Source of the DNA: Variovorax beijingensis
GTDB taxonomy: Bacteria; Pseudomonadota; Gammaproteobacteria; Burkholderiales; Burkholderiaceae_C
Direction: 5' to 3'
Length of the DNA stretch: 64,000 nucleotides
NCBI RefSeq assembly: GCF_003951285.1
Contig: NZ_RXFQ01000009.1
Location: 62,001-126,000 of the forward strand
Shown: piece after piece, positions 1 through 8,231 of the stretch
Numbering within the stretch: the first letter of the stretch is position 1
How the letters are laid out: each line of letters begins with the position of its first letter
Notes under the pieces: model-generated
What the model was told of the DNA's origin: nothing
The model's database searches: none
Seen by the model: the letters and a program-made list of their open reading frames with translations, nothing else
Made by a program: the position numbers and the translations under genes

Positions 1-137
1 AGGTTCGCATTGCCGGCAACCAGGGCTCCGGCGTGCTGAGCTCGATGGTCGAGGCCAACGGGCTCGTGGTGCTGCACCACGACCAGGGCAATGTGGCCGC
101 GGGCGACGAAGTCGACGTGATGATGCTGGAGGCGTAG
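1..137 (+). CDS. moeA: Molybdopterin molybdotransferase, C-terminal end (partial)
   Basis: Only the last 44 codons are present, entering in frame from position 3 and ending with TAG at 135-137. The visible residues (NQGSGVLSSMVEANGLVVL, then a GDEVDV stretch) match the C-terminal beta-barrel domain IV of MoeA, where the GS-x-L-SSM-x-EANGL pattern is typical. MoeA inserts molybdate into adenylylated molybdopterin in the cytosol to finish molybdenum cofactor. The rest of the gene lies upstream of the window, so active-site residues cannot be checked. The next gene is convergent. Confidence 0.8.
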   Translation, partial: VRIAGNQGSGVLSSMVEANGLVVLHHDQGNVAAGDEVDVMMLEA

Positions 138-168
138 CCCGCCACGGGCCGCGCACTTCAGCAGGGGC

Positions 169-618
169 TCAGATCCGGCCCAGCGCCTTGTCCACGCCCT
201 TGTTGGCAAGCATGTCGGCGCGTTCGTTGCCGACGTCGCCCGAATGGCCCTTGACCCAGCGCCATTCGATCACGTGGCCTCCTTCGGCCACCAGCTTGTC
301 GAGTTTCTGCCAGAGCTCGACGTTCTTGACCGGCTGCTTGGTCGAGGTGCGCCAGCCCTTGGCCTTCCAGCCGCGGATCCATTCGGTGATGCCCATGCGC
401 ACGTACTGGCTGTCCAGGTAGAGGATGACCTTGCAGGGCCGTTTGAGCGCGGCCAGGCCCTCGATCACGGCGGTGAGCTCCATCCGGTTGTTGGTGGTGT
501 TGAGTTCGCCGCCGAACAGTTCCTTTTCGGTGGCGCCCGACTTGAGCCACGCGCCCCAGCCCCCAGGGCCGGGATTGCCTTTGCACGCACCATCGGTGTA
601 GATCACGACTTCGTTCAA
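169..618 (-). CDS. rnhA: Ribonuclease HI
   Basis: A 149-residue protein of normal RNase HI length that cleaves the RNA strand of RNA-DNA hybrids (primer removal, R-loop clearance). All four catalytic acids are visible: D9 in [17 protein letters not shown]47 in NNRMEL, D69 in LYLDSQYV and D134 in NERAD, plus H124 in VKGHSG. The start is a TTG codon at 618-616. The frame is closed by TGA just upstream (642-640) and has no ATG or GTG in between, so TTG is the only workable start; an AAGAAGGAAAAG purine run serves as ribosome-binding site. It follows the methyltransferase gene by 36 bp and is probably co-transcribed. Confidence 0.95.
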   Translation of the reverse strand: MNEVVIYTDGACKGNPGPGGWGAWLKSGATEKELFGGELNTTNNRMELTAVIEGLAALKRPCKVILYLDSQYVRMGITEWIRGWKAKGWRTSTKQPVKNVELWQKLDKLVAEGGHVIEWRWVKGHSGDVGNERADMLANKGVDKALGRI

Positions 619-654
619 AACGCTCTTTTCCTTCTTCTTTCAGTATTTCAAAAT

Positions 655-1431
655 TCAATCGGCGCGGTCGGCCCTGGCCTTGTGCATCTTGCCTGCAATG
701 GGTACCGGCGCGGTGGCGCGCGCCGCTGCGCGGCGCCAATCGGCGCTCAGCAGGCGCATGCCGCGCACCCGCTTGACGGCCACCAGGAAGTACACCGCGC
801 CGAAGATGGGCCACCAGCGCTCGCCGGCGGTGTCCATCCAGCGGCAGCGCTCGAGCCACGCCTCGCTGCGCACCGCGGGCCGGTAGACGCCGAAGCGTCC
901 CGACTCCACCTCGAAGCTCAGGAGCCGCAGCCAGTCGCGCATGCGCCAGTAGCCGATGAACTCGCCGCCCTCGGGCAGAAAGAGATCGCCGAAGCCGAGC
1001 TTGCGGTACAGGTGCGCGCGGCGCTGCCGCATGCCCCAGAGGCTGGCCGGATTGAGCCCGCAGATCACCACGCGGCCCTCGGGTACCAGCACCCGCTCCA
1101 CTTCGCGCAAGGCCGCGTGGGGGTCCTGGCTCAGCTCCAGCGCATGCGGCAGCACCACCAGGTCGAGGCTGTTGGCGGCAAACGGCAGCGCCGCAAAATC
1201 GGTGAACAGCGCAGCCCTGCCGGCCGGCTGGCCGGGGTCGGGCAGGGCCAGCCATCGATGCGGCATGCGGTTGGTGCGCAGGCCATCGACTCCGGCGGCG
1301 CCGAGCTGCAGCGCGTGGTAGCCGAAAATATCCGCCACGGCCTCGTCGAACTGGGCCTGCTCCCACGCGAGCAGGTAGCGGCCGGGGGGGGTCGCGAACC
1401 AATCCTGCAAACCTATAATTTGACCGCTCAT
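655..1431 (-). CDS. SAM-dependent methyltransferase, class I
   Basis: A 258-residue class I methyltransferase-like protein. The central part has the family's post-I/II motifs: an acidic strand ([26 protein letters not shown], residues about 80-105) and a motif III-like segment ([20 protein letters not shown]). The N-terminal GxGxG SAM loop is poorly conserved, so substrate and even activity are uncertain. I start at the ATG 1431-1429 ([11 protein letters not shown]) rather than an in-frame start 11 codons upstream, because the preceding residues look non-native and would lie inside gloB. This ATG shares the CATG at 1429-1432 with the divergent gloB start. rnhA follows downstream. Confidence 0.75.
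   Translation of the reverse strand: MSGQIIGLQDWFATPPGRYLLAWEQAQFDEAVADIFGYHALQLGAAGVDGLRTNRMPHRWLALPDPGQPAGRAALFTDFAALPFAANSLDLVVLPHALELSQDPHAALREVERVLVPEGRVVICGLNPASLWGMRQRRAHLYRKLGFGDLFLPEGGEFIGYWRMRDWLRLLSFEVESGRFGVYRPAVRSEAWLERCRWMDTAGERWWPIFGAVYFLVAVKRVRGMRLLSADWRRAAARATAPVPIAGKMHKARADRAD
1414..1419 (+). promoter_or_regulatory. Candidate -10 box for a near-leaderless gloB transcript
   Basis: A perfect TATAAT lies 10 bp before the gloB ATG. Transcription would start about 6-8 bp after the box, giving a leader of only a few bases. No good -35 is visible at the expected place (about 1391-1396), so this is an inference from one hexamer. Confidence 0.35.
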
Positions 1432-2209
1432 GACCCTTGTTCCGCTGCCCGCCTTCGCTGACAACTACATCTGGATGCTGCAGGACGGGTCCAACGCGAT
1501 CGTGGTGGACCCGGGCGACGCCCAACCGGTGTTCGACGCCTTGGCGCGCGACAAGCTGCAGCTCGCCGCGATTCTAGTCACGCACCATCATCCCGATCAC
1601 ACCGGCGGCGTGGCCGCGCTCCATGCGGCCACCGGCGCGCCGGTCTTCGGCCCTGCGCGCGAACGCATTCCGGAGCCCTTCAAGCCGCTGTCGCATGGCG
1701 ACAGCGCCGAGGTGCTCGGGCTGCGCTTTTCGGTCATCGACGTGCCGGGCCACACGGCCGGCCACATCGCGTACTTCCTGCCCGCAAGCGCAGGCCGGGC
1801 GCCGCTTCTTTTTTGCGGCGATACGCTGTTCTCCGGCGGCTGCGGCCGGCTGTTCGAAGGCACGCCCGCGCAAATGCTGGCATCGCTCGATGCGCTCGCG
1901 GCGCTGCCGGGCGACACCCGCGTGTGCTGCGCGCACGAATACACACTTGCTAACCTGCGTTTCGCCCGCGCGGTGGAACCCGGCAATGCCGATCTGACTC
2001 AGTACAGCGCGCGCTGCGAAAGCCTGCGCGCGCAGGGGCAACCCACGCTGCCCTCGCAACTGGCCACCGAACGCCGGATCAACCCCTTTCTTCGCAGCCG
2101 CGAAGCCACTGTCCTTAGAGCGGTACGCGAGCACGCCGAGCTTTCCGCCGATGCGGCCGAAGCCGACGTGTTCGCTGCGCTGCGCCAATGGAAAAACGAC
2201 TTCCGATGA
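1430..2209 (+). CDS. gloB: Hydroxyacylglutathione hydrolase (glyoxalase II)
   Basis: A 259-residue metallo-beta-lactamase-fold enzyme that hydrolyses S-lactoylglutathione to lactate and glutathione, the second step of methylglyoxal detoxification. The binuclear metal site is visible: THHHPDH at residues 51-57, a GHTAGH histidine near 112, the bridging aspartate in FCGDTLF, and the CAHEYT histidine. The C-terminal part carries the glyoxalase II signature (a NPFLR segment). The ATG at 1430 overlaps the methyltransferase start on the other strand; there is no Shine-Dalgarno sequence, consistent with a near-leaderless mRNA. Its stop overlaps the mltD start (ATGA at 2206-2209), implying translational coupling. 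Confidence 0.95.
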   Translation: MTLVPLPAFADNYIWMLQDGSNAIVVDPGDAQPVFDALARDKLQLAAILVTHHHPDHTGGVAALHAATGAPVFGPARERIPEPFKPLSHGDSAEVLGLRFSVIDVPGHTAGHIAYFLPASAGRAPLLFCGDTLFSGGCGRLFEGTPAQMLASLDALAALPGDTRVCCAHEYTLANLRFARAVEPGNADLTQYSARCESLRAQGQPTLPSQLATERRINPFLRSREATVLRAVREHAELSADAAEADVFAALRQWKNDFR

Positions 2210-3819
2210 AACTTATCGCTGCTGTCTGCCTTGCAGGCTCACTGTTGCTCGCGGGCTGCGCGGGCACCACCAGCCCATCTTCCTCCTCCACCACCACATC
2301 CGCGCAATCCACCGCCGGCGGCACCGGCTCCAAGGCCTCCGGCAGCGCGGCGCCGGTCTACCCGGGCGGACCGCTCACTCCCATCACCAGCAGCGAAGCC
2401 CACTCGCAGAGCGTCGTCACGCTGGCGCCGCCTGCCGACATGTGGGACCGCATCCGCCGCGGCTTCAGGATGCCGAACCTCGAAAGCGACCTGGTGCGCG
2501 ACCGCGAGCAGTGGTATGCCAGCCGGCCCGACTACATCCAGCGCATGACCGAGCGCTCGAACAAGTACATCTTCCACATCGTCGAGGAACTCGAGCGGCG
2601 CAACATGCCAACCGAACTCGCGCTGCTGCCGTACATCGAGAGCGCGTTCAACCCGCAGGCCATTTCCAGCGCGCGCGCCGCGGGCATGTGGCAGTTCATG
2701 CCGGCCACCGGCACCGACTTCGACCTGAAGCAGAACATCTTCCGCGACGACAGGCGCGACGTGCTGGCGTCGACGCGCGCGGCGCTGGACTACCTGCAAA
2801 AGCTCTACGGCATGTTCGGCGACTGGCAGCTCGCCCTGGCCGCCTACAACTGGGGCGAAGGCAGCGTGAGCCGCGCGATCGCCAAGAACCAGCGCCTGGG
2901 CCTGCCCACCACCTACAGCGATCTTTCCATGCCGGCCGAAACGCGGCTCTACGTGCCCAAGCTGCAGGCGGTGAAGAACATCGTGGCCAATCCGCAGGCG
3001 TTCAACACCGAGCTGCCGCTGATCGCGAACCATCCGTACTTTCAGACCGTGACGCTGACGCGCGACCTCGACGTCGAACTGGCCGCCAAGCTGGCCGACG
3101 TCCGGCTCGAGGACTTCCGCGCCCTCAATCCGGCCGCGCACAAGCCGGTGCTGCTTGCCGCGGGCACGCCGCAGATCCTCTTGCCCTGGGACAACGCGGC
3201 CGTGTTCCAGCGCAACTTCGACGCGTACTCGCAAGGCCAGTACGCCAGCTGGACGGCATGGGTCGTTCCCAACACCATGACGGTGGCCGATGCGGCCCAG
3301 CGCTCGGGCATGAGCGAATCGGACCTGCGCGCGCTCAACAGCATCCCGCCGCGCATGCTCATCAAGGCCGGCTCGACCCTCATCGTGCCGCGTGGCGCCC
3401 GCGTCAAGGAGGACGTGACGGCGCTGGTGGCAGACAGCGGCCACCTGAGCTTCCAGCCGGAAATCGTCAATCGCCGCACCACCGTCAAGGCGGGACGCAA
3501 CGACAGCGTGGCCAGCATCGCGCGCCGCTACAAGCTCAAGCCCGACAGCGTGGCCGAGTGGAACGACGTCAAGCTCAACCATTCGTTCAAGCGCGGCTAC
3601 AGCGTGGTGGTGTACCTGCCGGTTCGCGCTGCGCCCGAAGCGCGCGTCGGGTCGGGCGCGGCACGGGCTCGCGGCCGAGGCGCCGTTGCCGCCAAGCGCG
3701 GCGGCAGTCCGGTGAAGGCGGTTGCTGCACGCGGCAGCAATGTGGTGAAGTCGCCGGCAGGCAAGCAGGTCGTGCGCGAGAAGCGCGGCGGCACGCCGTC
3801 GAAGAAGAAAAAGCGCTGA
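2206..3819 (+). CDS. mltD: Membrane-bound lytic murein transglycosylase D (lipoprotein)
   Basis: A 537-residue peptidoglycan lytic transglycosylase anchored as a lipoprotein. The first 18 residues form a lipoprotein signal ([18 protein letters not shown]), with C18 the acylated residue. A family 1 SLT domain spans about residues 115-260; the catalytic glutamate is E145 in [11 protein letters not shown], followed by [10 protein letters not shown] and AYNWGEG. Two C-terminal LysM-like modules follow, around residues 350-400 and 425-470. The tail is rich in Arg, Gly and Lys and ends KKKKR. The ATG at 2206 overlaps the gloB stop; an alternative start 6 codons upstream would place charged residues before the signal and is less likely. 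Confidence 0.93.
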   Translation: MKLIAAVCLAGSLLLAGCAGTTSPSSSSTTTSAQSTAGGTGSKASGSAAPVYPGGPLTPITSSEAHSQSVVTLAPPADMWDRIRRGFRMPNLESDLVRDREQWYASRPDYIQRMTERSNKYIFHIVEELERRNMPTELALLPYIESAFNPQAISSARAAGMWQFMPATGTDFDLKQNIFRDDRRDVLASTRAALDYLQKLYGMFGDWQLALAAYNWGEGSVSRAIAKNQRLGLPTTYSDLSMPAETRLYVPKLQAVKNIVANPQAFNTELPLIANHPYFQTVTLTRDLDVELAAKLADVRLEDFRALNPAAHKPVLLAAGTPQILLPWDNAAVFQRNFDAYSQGQYASWTAWVVPNTMTVADAAQRSGMSESDLRALNSIPPRMLIKAGSTLIVPRGARVKEDVTALVADSGHLSFQPEIVNRRTTVKAGRNDSVASIARRYKLKPDSVAEWNDVKLNHSFKRGYSVVVYLPVRAAPEARVGSGAARARGRGAVAAKRGGSPVKAVAARGSNVVKSPAGKQVVREKRGGTPSKKKKR

Positions 3820-3836
3820 AGCCGACGAACGCAGCG

Positions 3837-4670
3837 CTAGAGTTTTTCAGTCTCCCCGCTGCGCGGCTGCCACTTCATCAGCCGCTTCTCGATCAGGCCG
3901 ACCAGGCCGTCGAGCAAGAGCGCAAAGGCCGTCAGCACCACGATGCCGGCAAAGACGGTGTTCACGTCGAAGGTGCCCTCGGCCTGGAGGATCAGGTAGC
4001 CCACGCCGCGCGCCGAGCCCAGGTACTCGCCAACCACCGCGCCGACGAAGGCCAGGCCCACCGAGGTGTGCAGGCTCGAGAACACCCAGCTCGTCGCACT
4101 CGGCAGGTAGACCGTGCGAAGCAGCTGCCGCTGGTTGGCGCCGAGCATCTTCGCGTTGGCCAGCACCACCGGACTCACCTCGCGCACGCCCTGGTAGACG
4201 TTGAAGAACACGATGAAGAACACCAGCGTGACGGCCAGTGCCACCTTGCTCCAGATGCCGAGGCCAAACCACAGCGCGAAGATGGGCGCGAGGATCACGC
4301 GCGGCATCGAGTTGGCGGCCTTGATGTAGGGATCGAGGATCAGGCTCGCGGTGGGCGCCAGCGCCAGCCAGAGCCCACAGGCCAACCCGAGCACGGTGCC
4401 GATGCCGAAGGCCAGCACCGTCTCGAGCAGCGTGGTGCCCAGGTGCCGGTAGATGTCGGCATTGCCCTTCAGGCCTTCCGGGAACAGCAGGTTCGGCGGC
4501 ACCTCGAACGGCAGGAACCAGCTCCAGATGCGCCCCGCCACCTGGATCGGCTCGCCAAGGAAAAAGGCGATCTGCTGGTTGCGCGACGCCAGGTGCCAGC
4601 CCGCCAGGATGATCGCGAGCAGCACCAGTTGCCAGAGGCGCGCGTTGCGTTCGTTCAGGCGCGGCATCAT
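3837..4670 (-). CDS. ABC transporter permease, nitrate/sulfonate/taurine type
   Basis: A 277-residue inner-membrane permease with about six hydrophobic segments and the cytoplasmic EAA loop characteristic of BPD importers (SPVVLANAKMLGANQRQLL, then VYLPSATSWVF). It is of the SsuC/TauC/ThiX class. Its start ATG overlaps the stop of the ATPase gene (ATGA, 4667-4670), so the two are translated together. It converges on mltD with an 18-bp gap. The ligand cannot be read from the sequence. Confidence 0.88.
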   Translation of the reverse strand: MMPRLNERNARLWQLVLLAIILAGWHLASRNQQIAFFLGEPIQVAGRIWSWFLPFEVPPNLLFPEGLKGNADIYRHLGTTLLETVLAFGIGTVLGLACGLWLALAPTASLILDPYIKAANSMPRVILAPIFALWFGLGIWSKVALAVTLVFFIVFFNVYQGVREVSPVVLANAKMLGANQRQLLRTVYLPSATSWVFSSLHTSVGLAFVGAVVGEYLGSARGVGYLILQAEGTFDVNTVFAGIVVLTAFALLLDGLVGLIEKRLMKWQPRSGETEKL

Positions 4671-5482
4671 GCGGCCTTCCTCAGCTGCTGCGCATAGCCC
4701 TTGAGCACTTCGTCGCGCAGCACCTCCCAGATCTGCGTATGCAGTTCGACGAAGCGCGGCTGCGTGCGCACCTCGGCCACGTCGCGCGGGCGCGCCAGGT
4801 CAATGGCGAACTCGCCGATCGGATGCGTGGCCGGGCCCGCCGACAGCACCACCACGCGGTCGCTCATCGCAATCGCTTCATCGAGATCGTGCGTGATGAA
4901 GAGCACCGCCTTCTTCTTCGCGCTCCAGAGTTCGAGCACCTCGTTTTCCATCAACTGGCGCGTCTGGATGTCGAGCGCGCTGAAGGGCTCGTCCATGAGG
5001 ATGATGTCGGGGTCGAGCACCAGCGTCTGCGCGAGCGCCACGCGCTTGCGCATGCCGCCCGAGAGCTGGTGCGGATAACGGTCGCCAAAGCCCGAGAGGC
5101 CCACACGCGAAAGCCAGGCCTCGGCCTGCTGGCGTGCGTCGGCGTCGGGCACGCCGCGGTACTGCAGCCCCACCATCACGTTGTCGATGGCGCTGCGCCA
5201 CGGCATCAGCGCCTCGGTCTGGAACATGTAGCCGGCGCGCGCGTTCACGCCCGCCAGCGTCTGGCCGAAGACCTTGATGGTGCCCGACGAAGGCTCGAGC
5301 AAGCCGGCGCCCACGTTCAGCAAGGTCGACTTGCCGCAGCCCGTGGGGCCCACCACCGAGACGAATTCCCCGGCCCGCACGCGCAGCGTGGTGTCGGCCA
5401 CTGCGGTGTAGCGCTGGCCCGGATCGTCCTTCGAATGGAAGGTGCAGCTGATGGAGAGAAGCTCGAGTGCGTAGTCGGACAT
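4667..5482 (-). CDS. ABC transporter ATP-binding protein, nitrate/sulfonate/taurine type
   Basis: A 271-residue ATPase of the SsuB/TauB family. Visible motifs: Walker A GPTGCGKST, Q-loop in MFQTEALMPW, signature LSGGMRKRVALAQ, Walker B ILMDEPFSALD and the H-loop FITHDLDEA. I start at ATG 5482 (MSDYALEL), where homology to the family begins; an in-frame ATG at 5503 adds seven residues, and neither start has a strong Shine-Dalgarno. The gene follows a rho-independent terminator that separates it from the binding-protein gene, so expression is probably by read-through at a reduced level. Confidence 0.9.
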   Translation of the reverse strand: MSDYALELLSISCTFHSKDDPGQRYTAVADTTLRVRAGEFVSVVGPTGCGKSTLLNVGAGLLEPSSGTIKVFGQTLAGVNARAGYMFQTEALMPWRSAIDNVMVGLQYRGVPDADARQQAEAWLSRVGLSGFGDRYPHQLSGGMRKRVALAQTLVLDPDIILMDEPFSALDIQTRQLMENEVLELWSAKKKAVLFITHDLDEAIAMSDRVVVLSAGPATHPIGEFAIDLARPRDVAEVRTQPRFVELHTQIWEVLRDEVLKGYAQQLRKAA

Positions 5483-5513
5483 GTTTGGCAGGAATTCTGG
5501 CATCGGCCACCAA

Positions 5514-5537
5514 GAAAAAACCCGGCCGAGGCCGGGT
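5514..5537 (-). terminator. Intra-operon rho-independent terminator
   Basis: On the minus strand, ACCCGGCC-TC-GGCCGGGT forms an 8-bp GC-rich stem (5537-5520) followed by five to six T residues. It lies between the binding-protein gene stop (5555) and the ATPase gene start. Such placement usually makes binding protein exceed the membrane components. Confidence 0.85.
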
Positions 5538-5554
5538 CGCGGGGACGTTCGGAA

Positions 5555-6589
5555 TCAGGCTTTGAACCTGTCTTTCGCACGCCGGGCAAAATCGTTGGTG
5601 TAGGTCTTCGCGAGGTCGATCTTGTCGGGCTTCACGGCCGTGTCGAAGCTCGAGATGGCGGTGAGCGCCGTCTTGGGACCGTCGGCCGGCACAAGGCCGT
5701 CGGTGGCGATCGATTCGCGCACCTTGTCGAAAGATGCAAGGTACAGCGCGCGGTCGCCGAGCAGGTAGGTTTCGGGCACCGTCTTGATGATGTCGCCGGG
5801 CCCGGCCGTCTGCAGCCACTTGAGGCCGTGGACGATGGCATTGGCCAGCGCCTGGCAGGTGTTGGGATTCTTCTGGATGAAGTCGACCGGCGCATAGAGG
5901 CAGGCTGCGGGCATGGGTCCGCCAAACACCTGCTGCGTACCCTTGAGCGTGCGCGTATCGCTGATGATCTTCACGTCGCCCTTCTGCTCGAGCATGGTCA
6001 TGACGGGGTCGGTGTTGCTGATGGCATCGATCTGGCCCGAGCGCAGCGCCGTGAGCGCACCGGCCGCCACGCCCACGCCGATGTAGCTCACGTCGCTGGC
6101 CTTGAGGCCGCCACGCGACAGCACCAGGTTGGCCACCATGTTGGTCGAGGAACCCGGTGCCGAGACGCCGATCTTCTTGCCCTTGAGATCCGGAATGCCG
6201 GTATAGCCTGCCATGTTCCTGGTCGACACGCCGACCGCGATCTGCGGCGCGCGGCCCTGGAGCACGAAGGCCTGGAAGAACTGGTTCTTGGCCTGCAGGT
6301 TGATGGTGTGTTCGTAGGCGCCGGAGCACACGTCCGCCGATCCGCCCACCACGGCCTGCAGCGCGCGTGCGCCGCCTGCGAAATCGGAAATCTCGACGTC
6401 GAGACCCTCGGCCTTGAAGTAACCGAGCTGTTCGGAGATGGTGAGCGGCAAATAGTAGAACGCCGCCTTGCCGCCCACTGCAATGGAAATCTTCGTCTTC
6501 TCGAGCTTGGCTTGCGCAAAGACCCGCGGCAACGCGATGGTTGCCGCAGCGACTGCGGACACTGTCATGAGGGTTCTGCGATGGAGCAT
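5555..6589 (-). CDS. ABC transporter substrate-binding protein, NMT1/THI5-like
   Basis: A 344-residue periplasmic binding protein. The N-terminus is a signal peptide (basic MLHRR, hydrophobic core, then a PRVFAQA cleavage region near residue 26). The mature part starts with the type II fold typical of NMT1/THI5-like proteins (SEQLGYFKAEGLDVEI, then GGARALQAVVGGSADV). Family members bind nitrate, sulfonates, taurine, thiamin pyrimidines or aromatic acids; nothing here decides among them. It is the first gene of the importer run and is followed by a strong terminator. The 171 bp upstream (6590-6760) contain no gene. Confidence 0.88.
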   Translation of the reverse strand: MLHRRTLMTVSAVAAATIALPRVFAQAKLEKTKISIAVGGKAAFYYLPLTISEQLGYFKAEGLDVEISDFAGGARALQAVVGGSADVCSGAYEHTINLQAKNQFFQAFVLQGRAPQIAVGVSTRNMAGYTGIPDLKGKKIGVSAPGSSTNMVANLVLSRGGLKASDVSYIGVGVAAGALTALRSGQIDAISNTDPVMTMLEQKGDVKIISDTRTLKGTQQVFGGPMPAACLYAPVDFIQKNPNTCQALANAIVHGLKWLQTAGPGDIIKTVPETYLLGDRALYLASFDKVRESIATDGLVPADGPKTALTAISSFDTAVKPDKIDLAKTYTNDFARRAKDRFKA

Positions 6590-6760
6590 GGAGCAATCCT
6601 GCGGGGCGCTTGATTCTGGTGGACTGAATCGAGCTTAGGGGTGCGCCCCCGTTGCCTGCATCGGGGTCATCCCGTGCGGGTTTCCACGTAAGCACGAAGG
6701 CCTCCACGAGGCCTGTGCCGAACGGCCTGCTGCGTGCTGGCGCAGAGGCTGTTTGCGCTC

Positions 6761-7153
6761 TTACCGCGCGATAAAAAGGATCGCGATATTGACCAGGAAA
6801 CCGAGCGCCCAGACCGCGCTGCGCACGGAGCCGATGCCCTTGATGTAGACCGCGATATAGATCGCACGCAATATGACATAGGCCACCGCCAGCAAGTCGA
6901 GCCGCGCCTGATTGGCGCCGAGCTGATGCGCAATGATCACCGCGCCGATGAAGAACGGAAGGCCTTCGAAGCTGTTGGCCTGCGCGCTGTTGGCGCGCGC
7001 GCGCCAGCCGTTCTGCTTTGCGGCCCAGTCGCGCGGCTGCACGTTGTCGCGCGGACCGAAGCTGCCGGCCTTGGCGATCCATGCCGCGAGATACGGCAGG
7101 CCGCATGCGATGAACACGCACCAGTAGGCGACGGTGAGCAAGGAAAAAGTCAT
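6761..7153 (-). CDS. MAPEG-family membrane protein
   Basis: A 130-residue protein with four predicted transmembrane segments. The family pattern is visible in the conserved loop and helix: ARANSAQANSFEGLPFF, then an aliphatic helix, a YVILRAIYIAVYI segment and a hydrophobic C-terminus. MAPEG proteins include microsomal glutathione transferases, but bacterial members of this short type have no assigned substrate. The start at 7153 gives the family's usual length; a GGAGA lies 12 bp upstream. It follows recR on the same strand by 50 bp and may be co-transcribed with it. Confidence 0.82.
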   Translation of the reverse strand: MTFSLLTVAYWCVFIACGLPYLAAWIAKAGSFGPRDNVQPRDWAAKQNGWRARANSAQANSFEGLPFFIGAVIIAHQLGANQARLDLLAVAYVILRAIYIAVYIKGIGSVRSAVWALGFLVNIAILFIAR

Positions 7154-7203
7154 GGGGGTTGCTTGTCTCCGTTCAACACAGCGGCTGCAGCGGCCACTGC
7201 GCG

Positions 7204-7797
7204 CTATCGGCGGTCCACCAGGGCATGCGCGATGGTGCCGAGATCCACGTATTCGAGTTCGCTGCCGGCGGGCACGCCGCGCGCGAGGCGCGTCACGTTG
7301 AGGCCGCGCTGCCGGAGCGCTTCGCCGATCACGTGCGCGGTGGCTTCGCCCTCCGCCGTGAAGTTGGTGGCCAGGATGACCTCGCTCACGGTGCCGTCCA
7401 GCGCGCGGTCGAAGAGCTTCTGCAGGCCGATGTCCTTGGGCCCGATGCCGTCGAGCGGACTGAGCTTGCCCATCAGCACGAAGTAGTAGCCGCGAAAGGC
7501 CCCGGTGCGCTCGAGCGCGGCCTGGTCGGCGGGCGTCTCGACCACGCAGAGCTTGCCCGCGTCGCGGCGCGTGTCCAGGCACACGTTGCAGACCGGCGCT
7601 TCGGTGAAAGTGTTGCAGCGCTCGCAGTGCCGCACGTTGCCAGCCGCCTGCTGCAAGGCGCGCGCAAGCAGCTGCGCGCCCTCGCGGTCATGCTGCAGCA
7701 GATGGAACGCCATGCGCGAGGCCGACTTGACGCCGACGCCCGGCAGGCGGCGCAGCGCATCGACCAGGGCGTCGAGCGAACTGGCGTCGGCCATCAA
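7204..7797 (-). CDS. recR: Recombination mediator RecR
   Basis: A 197-residue RecR, which loads RecA onto gapped DNA in the RecFOR pathway. A helix-hairpin-helix lies at the N-terminus ([20 protein letters not shown]), a four-cysteine zinc finger near residues 58-74 ([16 protein letters not shown]), and a TOPRIM domain afterwards ([15 protein letters not shown], then a [11 protein letters not shown] segment). A second Met immediately follows the first, so the start may be one codon later. It is 4 bp downstream of ybaB, in the standard dnaX-ybaB-recR order. Confidence 0.97.
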   Translation of the reverse strand: MMADASSLDALVDALRRLPGVGVKSASRMAFHLLQHDREGAQLLARALQQAAGNVRHCERCNTFTEAPVCNVCLDTRRDAGKLCVVETPADQAALERTGAFRGYYFVLMGKLSPLDGIGPKDIGLQKLFDRALDGTVSEVILATNFTAEGEATAHVIGEALRQRGLNVTRLARGVPAGSELEYVDLGTIAHALVDRR

Positions 7798-7801
7798 TGG
7801 C

Positions 7802-8134
7802 TCAGAACGGCAGCTTCATGCCGGGCGGGAGGCCCGGCATGCCCGCGGTGAGCTTGCCCATCTTCTGTTCGCTGGTTTCCTCGGCCTTGCGCACCGCGGC
7901 ATTGAAGGCGGCGGCCACGAGGTCTTCGAGCATGTCCTTGTCGTCAGCCAGGAGGCTCGGGTCGATGGTGATGCGCTTGACGTCGTGCTTGCAGGTCATC
8001 ACGACCTTGACCAGGCCCGCGCCCGACTCGCCTTCGACCTCGATGGTGGCCAGTTCTTCCTGGGCCTTCTTGAGGTTGTCCTGCATTGCCTGCGCCTGCT
8101 TCATGAGGCCGGCCAGTTGTCCTTTGTTGAACAT
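7802..8134 (-). CDS. ybaB: YbaB/EbfC family nucleoid-associated protein
   Basis: A 110-residue DNA-binding protein of the YbaB/EbfC family, which coats DNA as dimers. The N-terminal coiled-coil helix ([20 protein letters not shown]) and the C-terminal Gly/Pro/Met tail ([13 protein letters not shown]) are diagnostic. The start is at MFNKG because the upstream in-frame sequence is unlike the family. It sits between dnaX (98 bp upstream) and recR (4 bp downstream) in the classical operon. Confidence 0.96.
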   Translation of the reverse strand: MFNKGQLAGLMKQAQAMQDNLKKAQEELATIEVEGESGAGLVKVVMTCKHDVKRITIDPSLLADDKDMLEDLVAAAFNAAVRKAEETSEQKMGKLTAGMPGLPPGMKLPF

Positions 8135-8231
8135 CGTTGGTCCTGATTGGTTGGAATGGGGGAAGGATAAGAGAGATGGCGGCCGATGCCGAATGCCGCA
8201 AGAGCCGGCACGGTTTTTCAGTGGCGTTCCG

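Noticed and set aside
2151..4697. Long open frame spanning mltD and the ABC permease (848 codons)
   Set aside because: A shadow frame in high-GC DNA: it is rich in Arg, Gln and Ala and covers two well-supported genes in other frames.
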